This document shows, piece by piece, positions 21,980 to 32,958 of a stretch of DNA of 64,000 bases. Numbering within the stretch: position 1 is the first letter of the stretch; every line of letters begins with the position of its first letter. The DNA lies in assembly GCF_015832195.1 (NCBI RefSeq), contig NC_052034.1:5171501-5235500 (forward strand). The letters run 5' to 3'. Source of the stretch: Motacilla alba alba. Its lineage: Eukaryota; Chordata; Aves; Passeriformes; Motacillidae. A program made the position numbers and the translations under genes. Under the pieces are notes generated by a model that was given only the letters and a program-made list of their open reading frames with translations, was not told where the DNA came from and made no database searches.

Positions 21980-24820
21980 AATTATCGACTGAATTTAACG
22001 CCTGCAAGGCTTCTCAGTCCATGCTCGGCGGGACAATGGCATGCGCTGACAAACTAAAATGATAACTGAGAGAAGCCCGCTGCTCTCCTTACACTGCATT
22101 ATGTAAAATCCCCGTTCCCAGGGTGTCTCCAGCAGCATCGCTACTCCCTACCAAAGACATTCCACCACCAGAGGCTTTATCCACCTCCAAACCTTCTCTC
22201 AAATCACTATAAAATACAGAAAGAGCAGGATTGTTTGCACAAGCACACCTGGCACGTTTATTTATTCACTCAAGGGTGCTTCCCTCAAAATCAGCAGTAA
22301 AAAAATGACATGCAATTGAAAAAGAAATCTGCCATAATAATGCTGCTGAGAGCCATTGTGCACACTGTTAGATCTCAGCTCTTAAAGGAAATGTTGAGTT
22401 CAGAGTGAACCCAGACAGAGCTGGGATGCTCCCGAGCAAAACAGGAGACCTGATCAGAAAAATCTCCACATTCTGTGGGAATGTGCATAGCCTTCTTTCC
22501 CCAAAATTTGGAGATGAATTCTAGATCCTGTTTAGATCTAGATCCTGTTTAACACCCTAATAAACATAGATAAGTAGCTACTGTGAAGTTCCAAACATCA
22601 TCAAGAGGGCTGGCTCAGCTCAGAGAGGGATTTAATTTCTCTTCTCTACAGTTCATAATTCTTTTTCTACCCCAGTCCAATGCACGGGCAGATAAATAAG
22701 GATGGAAGAGCTTCTGAAGGGCCACACCCTATTAACAATTTTAATATTTGTCCTAAAACAATGTTTATTCTGACATCTTCAGTTATCCAAACAACTCAAC
22801 TATGCCTCACAGATAAAGAATAGACACAATATAAATAAAAGATTATTTTGCTAGGGATTCTTTTAAGGAGGTAAACAAATTACCAGCCAGAAAAAAAGCT
22901 TGCAGATCAGCATTTATAAGATGCACAGTTAAAAAGTGAGGATGAGCATGTATTTACTGTGAAAGTATTATTTATAAAACTGCCACGTGACACCAGTGCT
23001 TTGGCTGCTATTTCTACTTCTCTTTAAAGTACTCAAAAGAACACAAGATTGACAAAAATGTGATCTTAGTCTGCATTTTTCAAGGATGTCCCATAGATTT
23101 CACTAAATGCAGTTTATGGTGAATAAACAACATTCACTCCATTAACTGTATCAGCACTATTGACCACAGAATGGCTTTTTGGGGTAAGCTCATCCATTTG
23201 GCACTGCACCAAAAGGGTCTCTTTCCTACCAGAGCTAGAGCCTGAGAAAAAGGGATTGTTCTCCCTCTTTCATGATCTCCTTCAATATGACACCAGGGTT
23301 TAAGGAAAAAAGCCATGAGACAGCATTAATTGTCTTCTGCTCAGGATACCAACCTTCTCTGCCATTGGAACATCCACCCAGAACAAGCCCTCAATAATGA
23401 GGTTTAGGCCATCATGAGAGCAGGATTTTGAGAACAAGGAGTGGCAATAAAAAGATCAATGACTGACAAGCTGAACCTGTTTTTTGACGCTCATTAAAAG
23501 GTGAGTGCAGTCCCTCTCCTGTTCACCCAGGGAGCAGTGAAACAGAGCTGTGCTGACACGAGCAGAGTCCTCCTGGAAGAAAACCACAAGTTAATCTCTG
23601 CGTTTCACAAAGAAAACACATCAGTCTGAATCCCAGGGTAGTTTGGGTTGAACTGGACTTTAAGGATCATCCAGTTCCACCCCACTGCCATTTCCACAGA
23701 CCAGGCTGCTCCAAGCCCCATCCAAACCTGGACTGATCCTTTTCGTTGCACTCAAAGCACCTGCAATAATTATTTTTAACTATGTGTCAAAATATTCCCT
23801 TGTTAAATCTCTCATTAAATTTACAGAATTTATTTATTTAAACTAAGCAATTGCCTCTATTTCACTTTCAAATATATCTAGGTCTAGATCAACAGAAAAC
23901 ACCACCAATAAATAAAATTATCATTAAATCTAATATCACATCAGCAGCATCCAACTCTACCAGAAATGCCTCCTTCTAGTCCTTCCACCTGTCATTTAAA
24001 AGCGGGGATTGCTTCCTGGAGCTTTGCTGGGGACAGCTCAGATATTGTCCCACACACAGCAAAGAAAGCTCAGTAAATGAGCTGGCCCTGCCAGTTTGGT
24101 TTCATTCCCCAGAGAATGACAGCAGTCCTTGAATTGGGCTTGATGCTAAGATTTAGAAAAGCTTTTCAAGGCTCTGCTGCTCTCTCAACTTCTCCATATT
24201 GGTTTAAACAACTTTTTCTTAAATACCTTCTGAGGTTGCGCCAGTGTTGGCAAAGTTACAACCCCAATAAAGTTACACACCAACATAATGGTTATAGAGT
24301 CAAAGGCTTTTCTATCAAGGTTCTGATTTGTGAACCCATCACAGGAGTCCCACACAAACTCCTGTTCAAAGGTAACTCTTTGGGATGTGCTTTTTTGGGG
24401 AGATACAACTGGATTGTTAGAAGGCTCGCCCTTTTTAAAGAGAAACTGGGGTAACTGAGACCTGATTTGCAGCGTCTGCATCACCATCTTCAAGAGACAC
24501 AGATGATTGTAAGGCTTGTGTGAACACAGAGAGAAAAGACACAACATCCAGTAAATTCCAATTTTTCTGTGTCAGAACAGCAAAGAAACATCCTGGAAGA
24601 GGGGCAATAAACTGTGTTATACATTGGCCTGGAGAACCCGGGACTGTGTAACCCCAGCATCTCTAGCCACAAACACCACCACAGGAGTATGATGAAAGGG
24701 CTGTGCAACTCAGCTTTGCAGCTGAGAGCAAAGACAGCTGTATGGGTGGGCAGAATGGGACTCTACATCCCAGTGACCCTGCAGACAGCAGGGACACCAG
24801 GCTGGGGGCTGGAGTGACCA
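21980..24820. other. Intergenic region between KCTD7 and TPST1, no gene seen
   Basis: AT-leaning sequence with one CR1 fragment near 23.7 kb. Minus-strand open frames at 23134-23316 and 24185-24547 do not resemble any protein I know, and I do not call them genes. Confidence 0.6.
23630..23765 (-). mobile_element. CR1 LINE 3' fragment
   Basis: The plus strand reads GTTTGGGTTGAACTGGACTT, TAAGGATCATCCAGTTCCACC, then CCAGGCTGCTCCAAGCCCCA. This is the reverse complement of the CR1 3' end that is abundant in birds. It is short, diverged and non-coding. Confidence 0.85.
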
Positions 24821-24824
24821 GGGC

Positions 24825-25280
24825 TGAAGGACACCGGGGCTGCACCCGCTGCTGCTGGCACTGCCCCTCACGGAATCCCTCAGCTCTCAGGACACCGGGG
24901 CTGCACCCACTGCTGCTGGCACTGCCCCTCACGGAATCCCTCAGCTCTCAGAACACCGGGGCTGCACTCACTGCTGCTGGCACTGCTCCTCACGGAATCC
25001 CTCAGCTCTCAGGACACCAGGGCCCCTCATGGAATCCCTCAGCTCTCAGGACACCGGGGCTCCTCACAGAATCCCTCAGCTCTCAGGACACCGGGGCCCC
25101 TCACGGAATCCCTCAGCTCTCAGGACACCGGGGCTGCTGGCACTGCCCCTCACGGAATCCCTCAGCTCTCAGGACACCGGGGCTGCACTCACTGCTGCTG
25201 GCACTGCCCCTCACGGAATCCCTCAGCTCTCAGGACACCAGGGCCCCTCACGGAATCCCTCAGCTCTCAGAGCTCGGAGC
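24825..25280. repeat. Minisatellite, 61-bp unit with internally deleted ~37-bp variants
   Basis: Units share CACGGAATCCCTCAGCTCTC followed by AGGACACCGGGGCTG. Full units (61 bp, for example starts near 24892 and 24953) also contain CTGCTGCTGGCACTGCCCCT; others lack that part and are about 37 bp. A long plus-strand open frame through the array has no domain and is repeat-driven. Confidence 0.93.
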
Positions 25281-25424
25281 CGTCTGACAGCTCTGAGGAG
25301 CACCGGCATCACCACAGCGCCTGAATGGGGCAGCACAAACCCAGGCGGCGGGCACGCCAGCACTCAGGAAAATAACCAATAATTCATTAATAGCTAATTA
25401 AAAATTAACTCTCACATTGCCAGG

Positions 25425-25790
25425 GTGACAGCCTGACCGGCACCACCGCCGCGGTCCCTCCGCTCCCCTCGCCCCTCCAGCCCCGCGGCCTCCCCGCCGC
25501 TCCCTCACCTGCCGCGGGTCGGCACCGGAGCCCCGGCCGCGGGGGAAGCCCCGCCGGGGATGGAGGGCTGAGGGAGGGCTGAGGGAGGGCTGAGGGAGCG
25601 GGCCCGGCTGTCCCCGCCCGCGGCTGCGGCTGCGGCTCCGCTCCGGCCCGGGGGAGCGGCCGCGCCCCCGCGTCACGTACGGGCCCATCCGGGTCCCGGC
25701 GGGAGGAGCCGCCCCGGCGGCGGCACCGGGAGAGCCCTCAGCGCCGCGCGGCTCCGGGAGCGCCCGGCGGGGGCAGCGGGGCTCAACAGC
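25425..25790 (-). promoter_or_regulatory. Orphan CpG island between KCTD7 and TPST1
   Basis: About 360 bp is very GC- and CpG-rich, well separated from both gene promoters. It contains GCGTCACGTAC (a CRE/E-box-like word) near 25670. On the minus strand a strong donor GCGGCAG|GTGAGGGA lies at 25508-25501, and a 13-bp GGAGGGCTGAGGG repeat sits at about 25564-25596. It could be an alternative upstream promoter of KCTD7 or the start of a non-coding RNA. No coding exon is recognisable. Confidence 0.6.
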
Positions 25791-26560
25791 GGGGCTCAAC
25801 AGCGGGGTTAATGAGAGGGGTTCAGCAGCGGGGCTCATGAGAGGGGTTCATCAGCGGGGTTCATGAGAGGGGTTCATCAGCGGGGCTCAACAGCGGGGCT
25901 CATGAGAGGGGTTCATCAGCGGGGTTCATCAGCGGGGCTCATGAGAGGGGTTCATCAGCGGGGCTCATGAGAGGGGTTCATCAGCGGGGTTCATCAGCGG
26001 GGTTCATGAGAGGGGTTCACCAGCGGGGCTCATCAGCGGGGTTCATCAGCGGGGTTCATGAGAGGGGTTCATCAGCGGGGTTCATCAGCGGGGCTCATGA
26101 GAGGGGTTCATCAGCGGGGCTCATGAGAGGGGTTCATCAGCGGGGTTCATCAGCGGGGCTCATGAGAGGGGTTCATCAGCGGGGCTCAACAGCGGGGCTC
26201 AACAGCGGGGTTAATGAGAGGGGTTCATCAGCGGGGTTCATCAGCGGGGCTCATGAGAGGGGTTCACGAGCGGGGTTCACGAGCGGGGTTCATCAGCGGG
26301 GTTAATGAGAGGGGCTCATCAGCGGAGCTCACGAGCGGGGTTCATCAGCGGGGCTCATGAGAGGGGTTCACGAGCGGGGCTCACGAGCGGGGTTCATCAG
26401 CGGGGTTAATGAGAGGGGCTCATCAGCGGAGCTCACGAGCGGGGTTCATCAGCGGGGCTCATGAGAGGGGTTCACGAGCGGGGCTCACGAGCGGGGTTCA
26501 TCAGCGGGGCTCACGAGCGGGGTTAATGAGAGGGGCTCATCAGTGGGGCTCATCAGCGGC
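25785..26560. repeat. 13-bp minisatellite (GGGGTTCATCAGC family)
   Basis: About 775 bp consists of roughly sixty copies of a 13-bp unit alternating between TTCATCAGCGGGG, CTCATGAGAGGGG and TTCACGAGCGGGG variants. Because the unit length is not divisible by three, each frame reads a 13-residue cycle without stops on the plus strand, a pseudo-protein. It directly abuts the orphan CpG island. Confidence 0.97.
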
Positions 26561-27214
26561 CTCGGGAGCAGCGGGGCCGCGCTGCCCTCAGCCGGCACCA
26601 GGACAGATCTCCCTTCCTCACGGCACTGCGGGTCTATCATCACCCCACACGGAGAAACAGAAGAAAACCAAAACTCCGTCAGATGCAGAAGGCGAGGAAA
26701 TACAAATGTTCCGGCGCGAACTCCTCTCAAAACCAGTGGGGAAGGTTGAAACCGCCTTCACCGCCTTGAACCAGCGAGGGGAGCAGAAATGGAGCCACAA
26801 CAACCATCCCAAAAATAACTCATGGAATAGTCATGTTCCACATTGTATCCTAAAGATGGAAACTTTAGGGTACAACTCACAGCAGCACTTTCCCCCAGCA
26901 GAGCAGCTCTGAACAAAATTGCTTTTAAGGAACAAATTCAAGAGTCTAAAATTACCTACTTCTACCTGCAGTAAACAAATCTCACGTTACACCTCTCAGT
27001 GGGACACTCCATTTTACTATTTCTTCATCACCCAGCTATTAAAAGCAAACACAATGCATTTAACTGCAAACCTTAAAATAAGATCCAAAGCCAGGACATG
27101 AGATCATATCTTCCCTCACATCAATATCTTGAATTATTATTAACATGTCAATATCTTGAATTATTTAAATCTTAAGTTGGAAGCAAGACCATTAAATAAG
27201 AAATAAACAAACAA
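26561..27214. other. Intergenic stretch 3' of TPST1, no gene seen
   Basis: Non-coding sequence between the 13-bp minisatellite and the likely TPST1 poly(A) site. I see no recognisable feature. Confidence 0.6.
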
Positions 27215-27231
27215 AAATCACATTTAAAGCA

Positions 27232-27237
27232 TTTATT
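27232..27237 (-). terminator. TPST1: Likely distal TPST1 poly(A) signal
   Basis: Minus-strand AATAAA in CAAAATAAATGCTTTAAATG, followed by a GU/U-rich stretch (GTGATTTTTGTTTGTTTA), the usual layout of a vertebrate cleavage site. No transcript evidence was available. Confidence 0.55.
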
Positions 27238-27863
27238 TTGAAAAATAAAATACAAAAGATCATTGAATTGTAATTGTACATGTAATTTATCAACTTTTTT
27301 TTTCTTTTTAAATAAAAGATATTTAACATTTTTCACATGTGAATAAAACAAACAACTTTTCCACCAAGAATCTTTCAGGACAAGCACAGACCACTCTTGA
27401 AAGCTTTGTACATTTAAAACCAAACTGCTACAAGAAACAAAAATCTGAAGATGGAGCCCTGTAATTAAAACAGAGGAGCAATTTCAGAGACAGGCATTGC
27501 TTTTGCATTTTTTAAAACCTTAAGAAAAATAGTTGTGCGAATGTAATGCAGTTCTACATTAACATTAGTGATTTTTTTTTGTTTTTTAACAGGTTTACAT
27601 GCGCTCACAACAGCAACATTTGGAACAAAAACAGATGAAAGAAAGAGGAGAGAACATTCTGAAGAGGGCAGGCCATGAGCAGCACTCCTCTGATGCCAGG
27701 GGGACAGGCCTGAGAGATCATTCCCATGGAAAAGGCAGCAGCTGATCTTCTAGGGAAAAAGAAATAAAGTTATGTGGGAGTTTTCCTGGCAATATTCAGC
27801 TTTTCATCCTGGAACGACAAATAATGCAGAATTAAGGGTAGCCACTGTTGCCTCAGCAGGTGG

Positions 27864-28298
27864 AAAGTCACTGCCAAGACAAAGCCCATTCCTGAAGGAA
27901 TGGGGCTGCTCTGTCCCTCCTTTATCAGTGACTGCTTGCTGCATGGTGCAAAAAATACATATATATATTGATTTTCCACTTACATCCCAAACCCTTGTGA
28001 CCCAGTGAAAAGTCACTGCCAAGACAAAGCCCATTCCTGAAGGAATGGGGCTGCTCTGTCCCTCCTTTATCAGTGACTGCTTGCTGCATGGTGCAAAAAA
28101 TACATATATATATTGATTTTCCACTTACATCCCAAACCCTTGTGACCCAGTGAAAAGTCACTGCCAAGACAAAGCCCATTCCTGAAGGAATGGGGCTGCT
28201 CTGTCCCTCCTTTATCAGTGACTGCTTGCTGCATGGTGCAAAAAATACATATATATATTGATTTTCCACTTACATCCCAAACCCTTGTGATCCAGTGG
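27864..28298 (-). repeat. Three tandem copies of a 145-bp block in the TPST1 3' UTR
   Basis: Copies begin at 27864, 28009 and 28154 (AAAGTCACTGCCAAGACAAA), exactly 145 bp apart and nearly identical, so the triplication is young. Each contains the palindrome CCCATTCCTGAAGGAATGGG (8-bp stem, 4-base loop) and an ATATATATAT run. Repeated long minus-strand open frames here are the same block read in shifting frames. Confidence 0.97.
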
Positions 28299-29007
28299 GA
28301 AGTTATGCTGGGAAGTTCCCAGTTTGGTTTCTCAGAAACTGGGCAGCAGCTTCAGACAGAAATATGGCAGGGTGAAACCCATTTCTCAGAGCCAAGTGGC
28401 AGGACGAGGGCGATGCTTTAGTTATTTCAAATTGACTGTGTGAACAGATGATGGCTTCTCTATTGATTTCCCAGAGAAGGTCTGTAATTCATCTCAGGGA
28501 AGATTTTAGAGCCATTTTTTCTACACAGAGCAGTGCTGTTGGCTATATTTAGGGTGTTTATATTTATGGCCACATAAGGATCTATTTTGGTGATATTTGT
28601 AGGGCACATCGCTTTGGGCTATTTTTAAACTGGATTTAAATTCTGCCATCTTTTGTTGTCACGCCAGAACATCTGATAGCAGAAAAATCCTGGATTAACA
28701 CAGGAAATCTTGCATCACTCATTCCTTAACTGGTCTGGAATTGACTCAGCTCCCTGCAATTTTGTCACTGTTTATTCAGTGACTAAAATGCAGATTTTTG
28801 GAAATACTGGCTAGGAGATGTTAAATCAAATGTCACAAACCAGCTCATCTTCAGCAGCTTCCTTTAAAAACATATCTCCATATTTATCTTACCCATAGAG
28901 TTACAGAAGTTAAACAAAAATTATCTTGAATTAAGAACAATAAATTGTTGAGCAGAACTGCACTGCTCTTTTATTACCTTCTGTGCAAGAAATGTCCATT
29001 TTATCTT

Positions 29008-29025
29008 CTATTCCATAGGTTCAGT
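29008..29025 (-). CDS. TPST1: TPST1 last coding exon (five codons and stop)
   Basis: The minus strand shows TTATTTTTTTGACAG followed by ACT GAA CCT ATG GAA TAG, giving TEPME-stop. Human TPST1 ends TEQVE by my memory. The length, phase and acceptor all fit exon 3, so I am fairly confident despite the short coding part. The exon continues as the 3' UTR towards lower coordinates. Confidence 0.85.
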   Translation of the reverse strand, partial: TEPME

Positions 29026-30873
29026 CTGTCAAAAAAATAATTACAATTAAATTAGTTGTTTTACATCAGAGGACAAAAATATCAGTACCAATGTCTGCTC
29101 TCCAAACCTTTGAGCTGTTTGGTTATGTTATGTTAATACTAAAGGAGAACACTATCAGCAATAATTTGAGCAGGTTTTTATGGTTTAAGGAATATTCTTT
29201 TACTCTTCCACAGTGCTTATTTTTGTCTTTTGGATGGTCTGTCTTTGCTATGGATAAATCTGCTCAGATTTTGGTAAATCCTGTATTTAAACCAAGCTAA
29301 TTGTATAAATTCACCTCCTGGAATTTAGCAGGAACCTCCCTATCCTATGAAGAAGGAATTTATCAGTCAGAGTGGCCCAGGTTCTTTGGGGTGCCCCAGG
29401 AGAACTGAAACAGGATAATTTAACTGACACTGGATGCAAACAAGGATTTAAAGGATTTAACCCAGGATTTATTCAAAATAAAGGATTTTTTTTTGCTAGC
29501 ACACCGTCTATACACGGTGTGCTCAATTCTGAAGGATCTCCCTGCATTTTCCATTAATCCCTCTCCACAGTATTTCCCCTCCTGTTAAGGCACACCCCGT
29601 CCTGCAGCTTTCTGGTGGCTAATCCTGCAACCCCACCAGCAATCCCACGTGGAAGTGACCCCAGCAGGCTCCTGAGAATTCAGCAGCACACATGGAGCAG
29701 ACACTCAGTGACAGGGACAATGCTGGCAGCAACAGGGCTGGGATGGTTCTCCAGAGCTGAGCAAAGCAGGAGCACTGAGTGATCCAAGCAGGCAAACAGC
29801 CAGGGAAAAGCCAAGCCCACGTTAGAGATCACACAAAGGCTGCTCAGAAAGATTTGGTGGCCGCAGCAGGGTTATTTTCTGAAAACATGAAACACACACT
29901 ACAGCTATGCCACTTCACTGCTCCACGTTCATTTTATCTTGCCACGAGACTTCCTTTCTACTGTCTTCTTTGGCTGGAACAAAAGAAATCAGTTTTCCTT
30001 TTTAATCAAATCATTTTTATTTGAACAAATGGAGAAGTCAAAATGCTTTGTCTGGGGTAGATTCCTGAGCATTTTTAACCTGTCCCATCCCTGGCAGTGT
30101 CCAAGGCCAGGCTGGACAGGGCTTGGAGCAACCTGGGACAGTGGAAGGTGTCCTTGCCCATGGCAAGGGGTGGAAAAAAAATTATTTTGAAGGTCCCTTC
30201 AAGCCAAACCATTCTGTGATTTTACAATTCTGTGATACTCACAAGATCCTACAGTTTGAGAGCTTCACAATAAGGACTTTTCTTTTTTTCTGCAGGTCCC
30301 TTAGGGAGCTGATGCCAAAGAACAGCATTTGGAGGGTACCAAATTGTGAATTTTCAGTAAAACCTGAAGTTCCATAGCACACTTGAGTATTAAATCAACA
30401 CCACCCCTATCCATGGCTGGGTTTGTTCACTTTGGCAGCATCTCTATTTATTTCTAAAATCTCTCAGTATTTATAACTCTGCCCTCTGGACTAGACTTGC
30501 TTTAAACCAAGATAAGAAAAGGTAAAGCTCCTCTACAAGTAACAAACTTTGCAGTTTGGTCCACAAAAAGAGGCTCAATTTTTCTTTCAATTTCCCAGCA
30601 ATATTCAGGCAATTTCATAGCAGTATCACAGGCAATATTCAGGGTGACAAACACCACTCTTCACTCTGGAGTTACACGTGGATTCTGGAGAGGCTTGGGA
30701 TGCTGAGTTCAAGATTCCACGTCATGGATAATCAGCAAATCTCACCATCAATCAGAAAATCAAGCTCATGAAGAAGCTGTTTATAAAGGCTGTTTGAGGT
30801 TTATAAAGTGGTTTATAAAGGCAGTTGTCATTTGCTGCTACACCCACAGAAGGAAATTAATTCAATACTCTAC
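29026..30873 (-). other. TPST1 intron before the last coding exon
   Basis: Intron between the CAG|GTAGAG donor and the TTTGACAG acceptor. It contains one CR1 fragment near 30.1 kb and nothing else recognisable. Confidence 0.8.
30065..30238 (+). mobile_element. CR1 LINE 3' end
   Basis: The plus strand reads CCAAGGCCAGGCTGGACAGG, GCTTGGAGCAACCTGGGACA, GTGGAAGGTGTCCTTGCCCA, then GGTCCCTTCAAGCCAAACCATTC and two ATTCTGTGAT-type octamers. This is the classical avian CR1 3' terminus in forward orientation. Confidence 0.93.
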
Positions 30874-30924
30874 CTGTGGCACTTCTTTGAGGAAGTCAGG
30901 AAGCTGAAATTCACCTTTATAGAC
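30874..30924 (-). CDS. TPST1: TPST1 coding exon 3 (51-bp exon)
   Basis: This tiny exon was found by extending the conserved TPST1 C-terminus. It reads VYKGEFQLPDFLKEVPQ after a TTTGTTTGTTTTTCCAG-type acceptor (AG at 30926-30925) and ends CCACAG before a GTAGAG donor. It is 17 codons with no split codon. If the donor were ignored, the frame would end three codons later as VEY-stop. The following exon supplies the conserved TE..E ending instead, so splicing is the better model. Confidence 0.92.
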
Positions 30925-31295
30925 CTGGAAAAACAAACAAAAATTTATGCTCCTCAAAGCCCTCATTCACTATTGTTTGAAATGCTGAAGAGCTTGTTAA
31001 GGGAAGGAGGAAAAAAAGAAAACAAGTTTTGTGTTGTTAGCATCCACTAATGCTAGAACATTAAATATTCTGGCAACATATTGTCTTCCCTCTAGAGGAT
31101 AATTTTTAAGAGCTCTTTGCTTCTGAGAATAAACATTCCAAAGGGCAAAAAAATATATTCTGTTTTTTTTTTTTTTCCAAAACAGAAGTATACTTGAAGA
31201 GTTTTATACTTGAAACATAAAGACTGATCATCCCAATGTCATGACTGTGCTCTTGTGTAATAATTTCAAAATAAAAATTATAAAAGGGCACAAAC

Positions 31296-31930
31296 TTATT
31301 TGGAAAAATTCCCTAAAGGCAGGAAATAGGAATGGGGCTGCTCCAAACCCACTCAGGAAAATTCCCTAAAGGCAGGAAATGGGAATGGGGCTGCTCCAAA
31401 CTGACTCAGGAAAATTCCTAAAGGCAGGAAATGGGAATGGGGCTGCTCCAAACCCACTCAGGAAAATTCCTAAAGGCAGGAAATGGGAATGGGGCTGCTC
31501 CAAACCCACTCAGAGAAATTCCCTAAAGCCAGGAAATGGGAATGGGGCTGCTCCAAACTGACTCAGGAAAATTCCTAAAGGCAGGAAATGGGAATGGGGC
31601 TGCTCCAAACCTGCTCAGAGAAATTCCCAAAGGCAGGAAATGGGAATGGGGCTGCTCCAAACCCACTCAGGAAAATTCCCTAAAGGCAGGAAATGGGAAT
31701 GGGGCTGCTCCAAACCCACTCAGGAAAATTCCCTAAAGGCAGGAAATGGGAATGGGGCTGCTCCAAACCTACTTAGAGAAATTCCCTAAAGCCAGGAAAT
31801 GGGAATGGGGCTGCTCCAAACCTACTCAGGAAAATTCCTAAAGCCAGGAAATGGGAATGGGGCTGCTCCAAACCTACTCAGAGAAATTCCCAAAGGCAGG
31901 AAATGGGAATGGGGCTCCTGCAAAGCCTCG
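31296..31930. repeat. 52-53-bp minisatellite in a TPST1 intron
   Basis: About twelve units of GGAAATGGGAATGGGGCTGC followed by TCCAAACCCACTCAGGAAAA and TTCCCTAAAGGCA, with unit length alternating between 52 and 53 bp. The final copy changes to GGGGCTCCTGC. Repeated MGMGLLQ open frames are by-products. Confidence 0.97.
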
Positions 31931-32667
31931 CTGGGAGCTGCCCTCCCTGGTTTGTGTCACAGGAAGGAGCTCCAGGAAGTCAGGGGATGTTTACCACAGT
32001 TTTCTCTGCTCTCTATGTGCACACGACCAGAACACAAAGCCATGCCCAGCTTGTCAGTATTCTGCAGTGGCCTGGGACTGCAGCTGAGCCAGCTCTGAAT
32101 TTCCTGCCCTGTTTCAGGATTGGATTCCCATCCCAATCCATCCCTGGGATCCAAACCATCAGGCTTGACTGGGAGCAGGAATTACTCCACACCCACTCTG
32201 TGGCACTCTGATAGTGCATGGCTCAGATAAAACAGGACCAGCTCTCATCTGTTCAGCCAGGGGCCACTGGCATTCCCATGGGAGCATTAAGGAAAGTCAC
32301 CCTGGGCAGAAATTCAGTGTCTGGCTATTGGAGCCTTGCTCCACTATAAATATTTATAAACCAAGGAGAGGATTTTTCATTTTCTGCCTTTATCCAACTA
32401 TTCAAATGCAGGTTGTGTCCCCGAGAACAGGAATGGAAGTTACAAAACAACATTGTCACAGCAAAAATGTTGCAGAATAACCTCAGCAAGGGTCACAGGA
32501 AAAACCAGGATTTTATGTTAGGTGGTGCTGATGTTGGGAGGAACAGACAGGAACCTTCACCTTTTCTGGGAGTTCTTAAAACCAATTAATCCTGATGGTG
32601 ACAGCACTTTGTGACTGATTCAGAACCAGAAGGACCAAACCAGAGTCCTCCTCCTTTCCTTCTCCTG

Positions 32668-32958
32668 CAATTCTGACTCAGTCTAATTTTTATATTACAC
32701 ATCTCAATTTGTGCCTGCTCTACAAACTTCACCTCTGCAGGAACAGCACTTACCCAATAAACACCTAACAGCAGACAGCCAAGATCAGCAACATTAAGAA
32801 GAATAATGTCACTGGAAAGCAAATGCTTTGAGGGTATTTTATATTATATTCCCATGAAAATATCAGCATTTACACAGCACAATTTCCCAAGGCAAATCCA
32901 AGCAGCGGCAGGCCCAAGGTTAGGTTGAACACAAATTTTGGTTCAGAGCTGACATCAC
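32668..32958. repeat. Dispersed duplication, copy A (TPST1 intron)
   Basis: The block from AATTCTGACTCAGTCTAATTT to TTTTGGTTCAGAGCTGACAT recurs at 38201-38696 in the same orientation, about 5.5 kb away in the same intron. Both copies contain GTGCCTGCTCTACAAACTTC and TTACACAGCACAATTTCCCA. Copy A lacks the long AT tract of copy B. Confidence 0.92.

Larger units (their letters stand above)
27215..29007 (-). other. TPST1: TPST1 3' UTR
   Basis: The UTR begins right after TAG at 29008. Minus-strand AATAAA signals occur at 28975-28970 (very close to the stop), 28776-28771 and 27237-27232. The last has a strong context: an AT-rich upstream segment, then TGCTTTAAATGTGATTTTTGTTTG with a GU/U-rich downstream element. 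This suggests a 3' UTR of about 1.8 kb that contains the 145-bp triple repeat. Shorter isoforms ending at the inner signals are possible. Confidence 0.55.

Noticed and set aside
24185..24547. Minus-strand 120-codon frame between KCTD7 and TPST1
   Set aside because: No recognisable domain, no flanking splice sites of note and no supportive context; most likely a chance frame.
25967..26912. Plus-strand frames reading MRGVHQRGSSAGF cycles
   Set aside because: Product of the 13-bp minisatellite; no start context or homology.
30862..30924. TPST1 ending in VEY-stop by reading past the 51-bp exon
   Set aside because: A consensus GTAGAG donor and a well-placed downstream exon giving TEPME-stop match the known TPST1 C-terminus and length better. 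Kept only as a possible retained-intron isoform.
31296..31930. Possible CRISPR-like array
   Set aside because: Units are contiguous tandem copies with no unique spacers, and the genome is vertebrate; it is a minisatellite. The same holds for the arrays at 1.1, 24.8, 25.8 and 59.4 kb.
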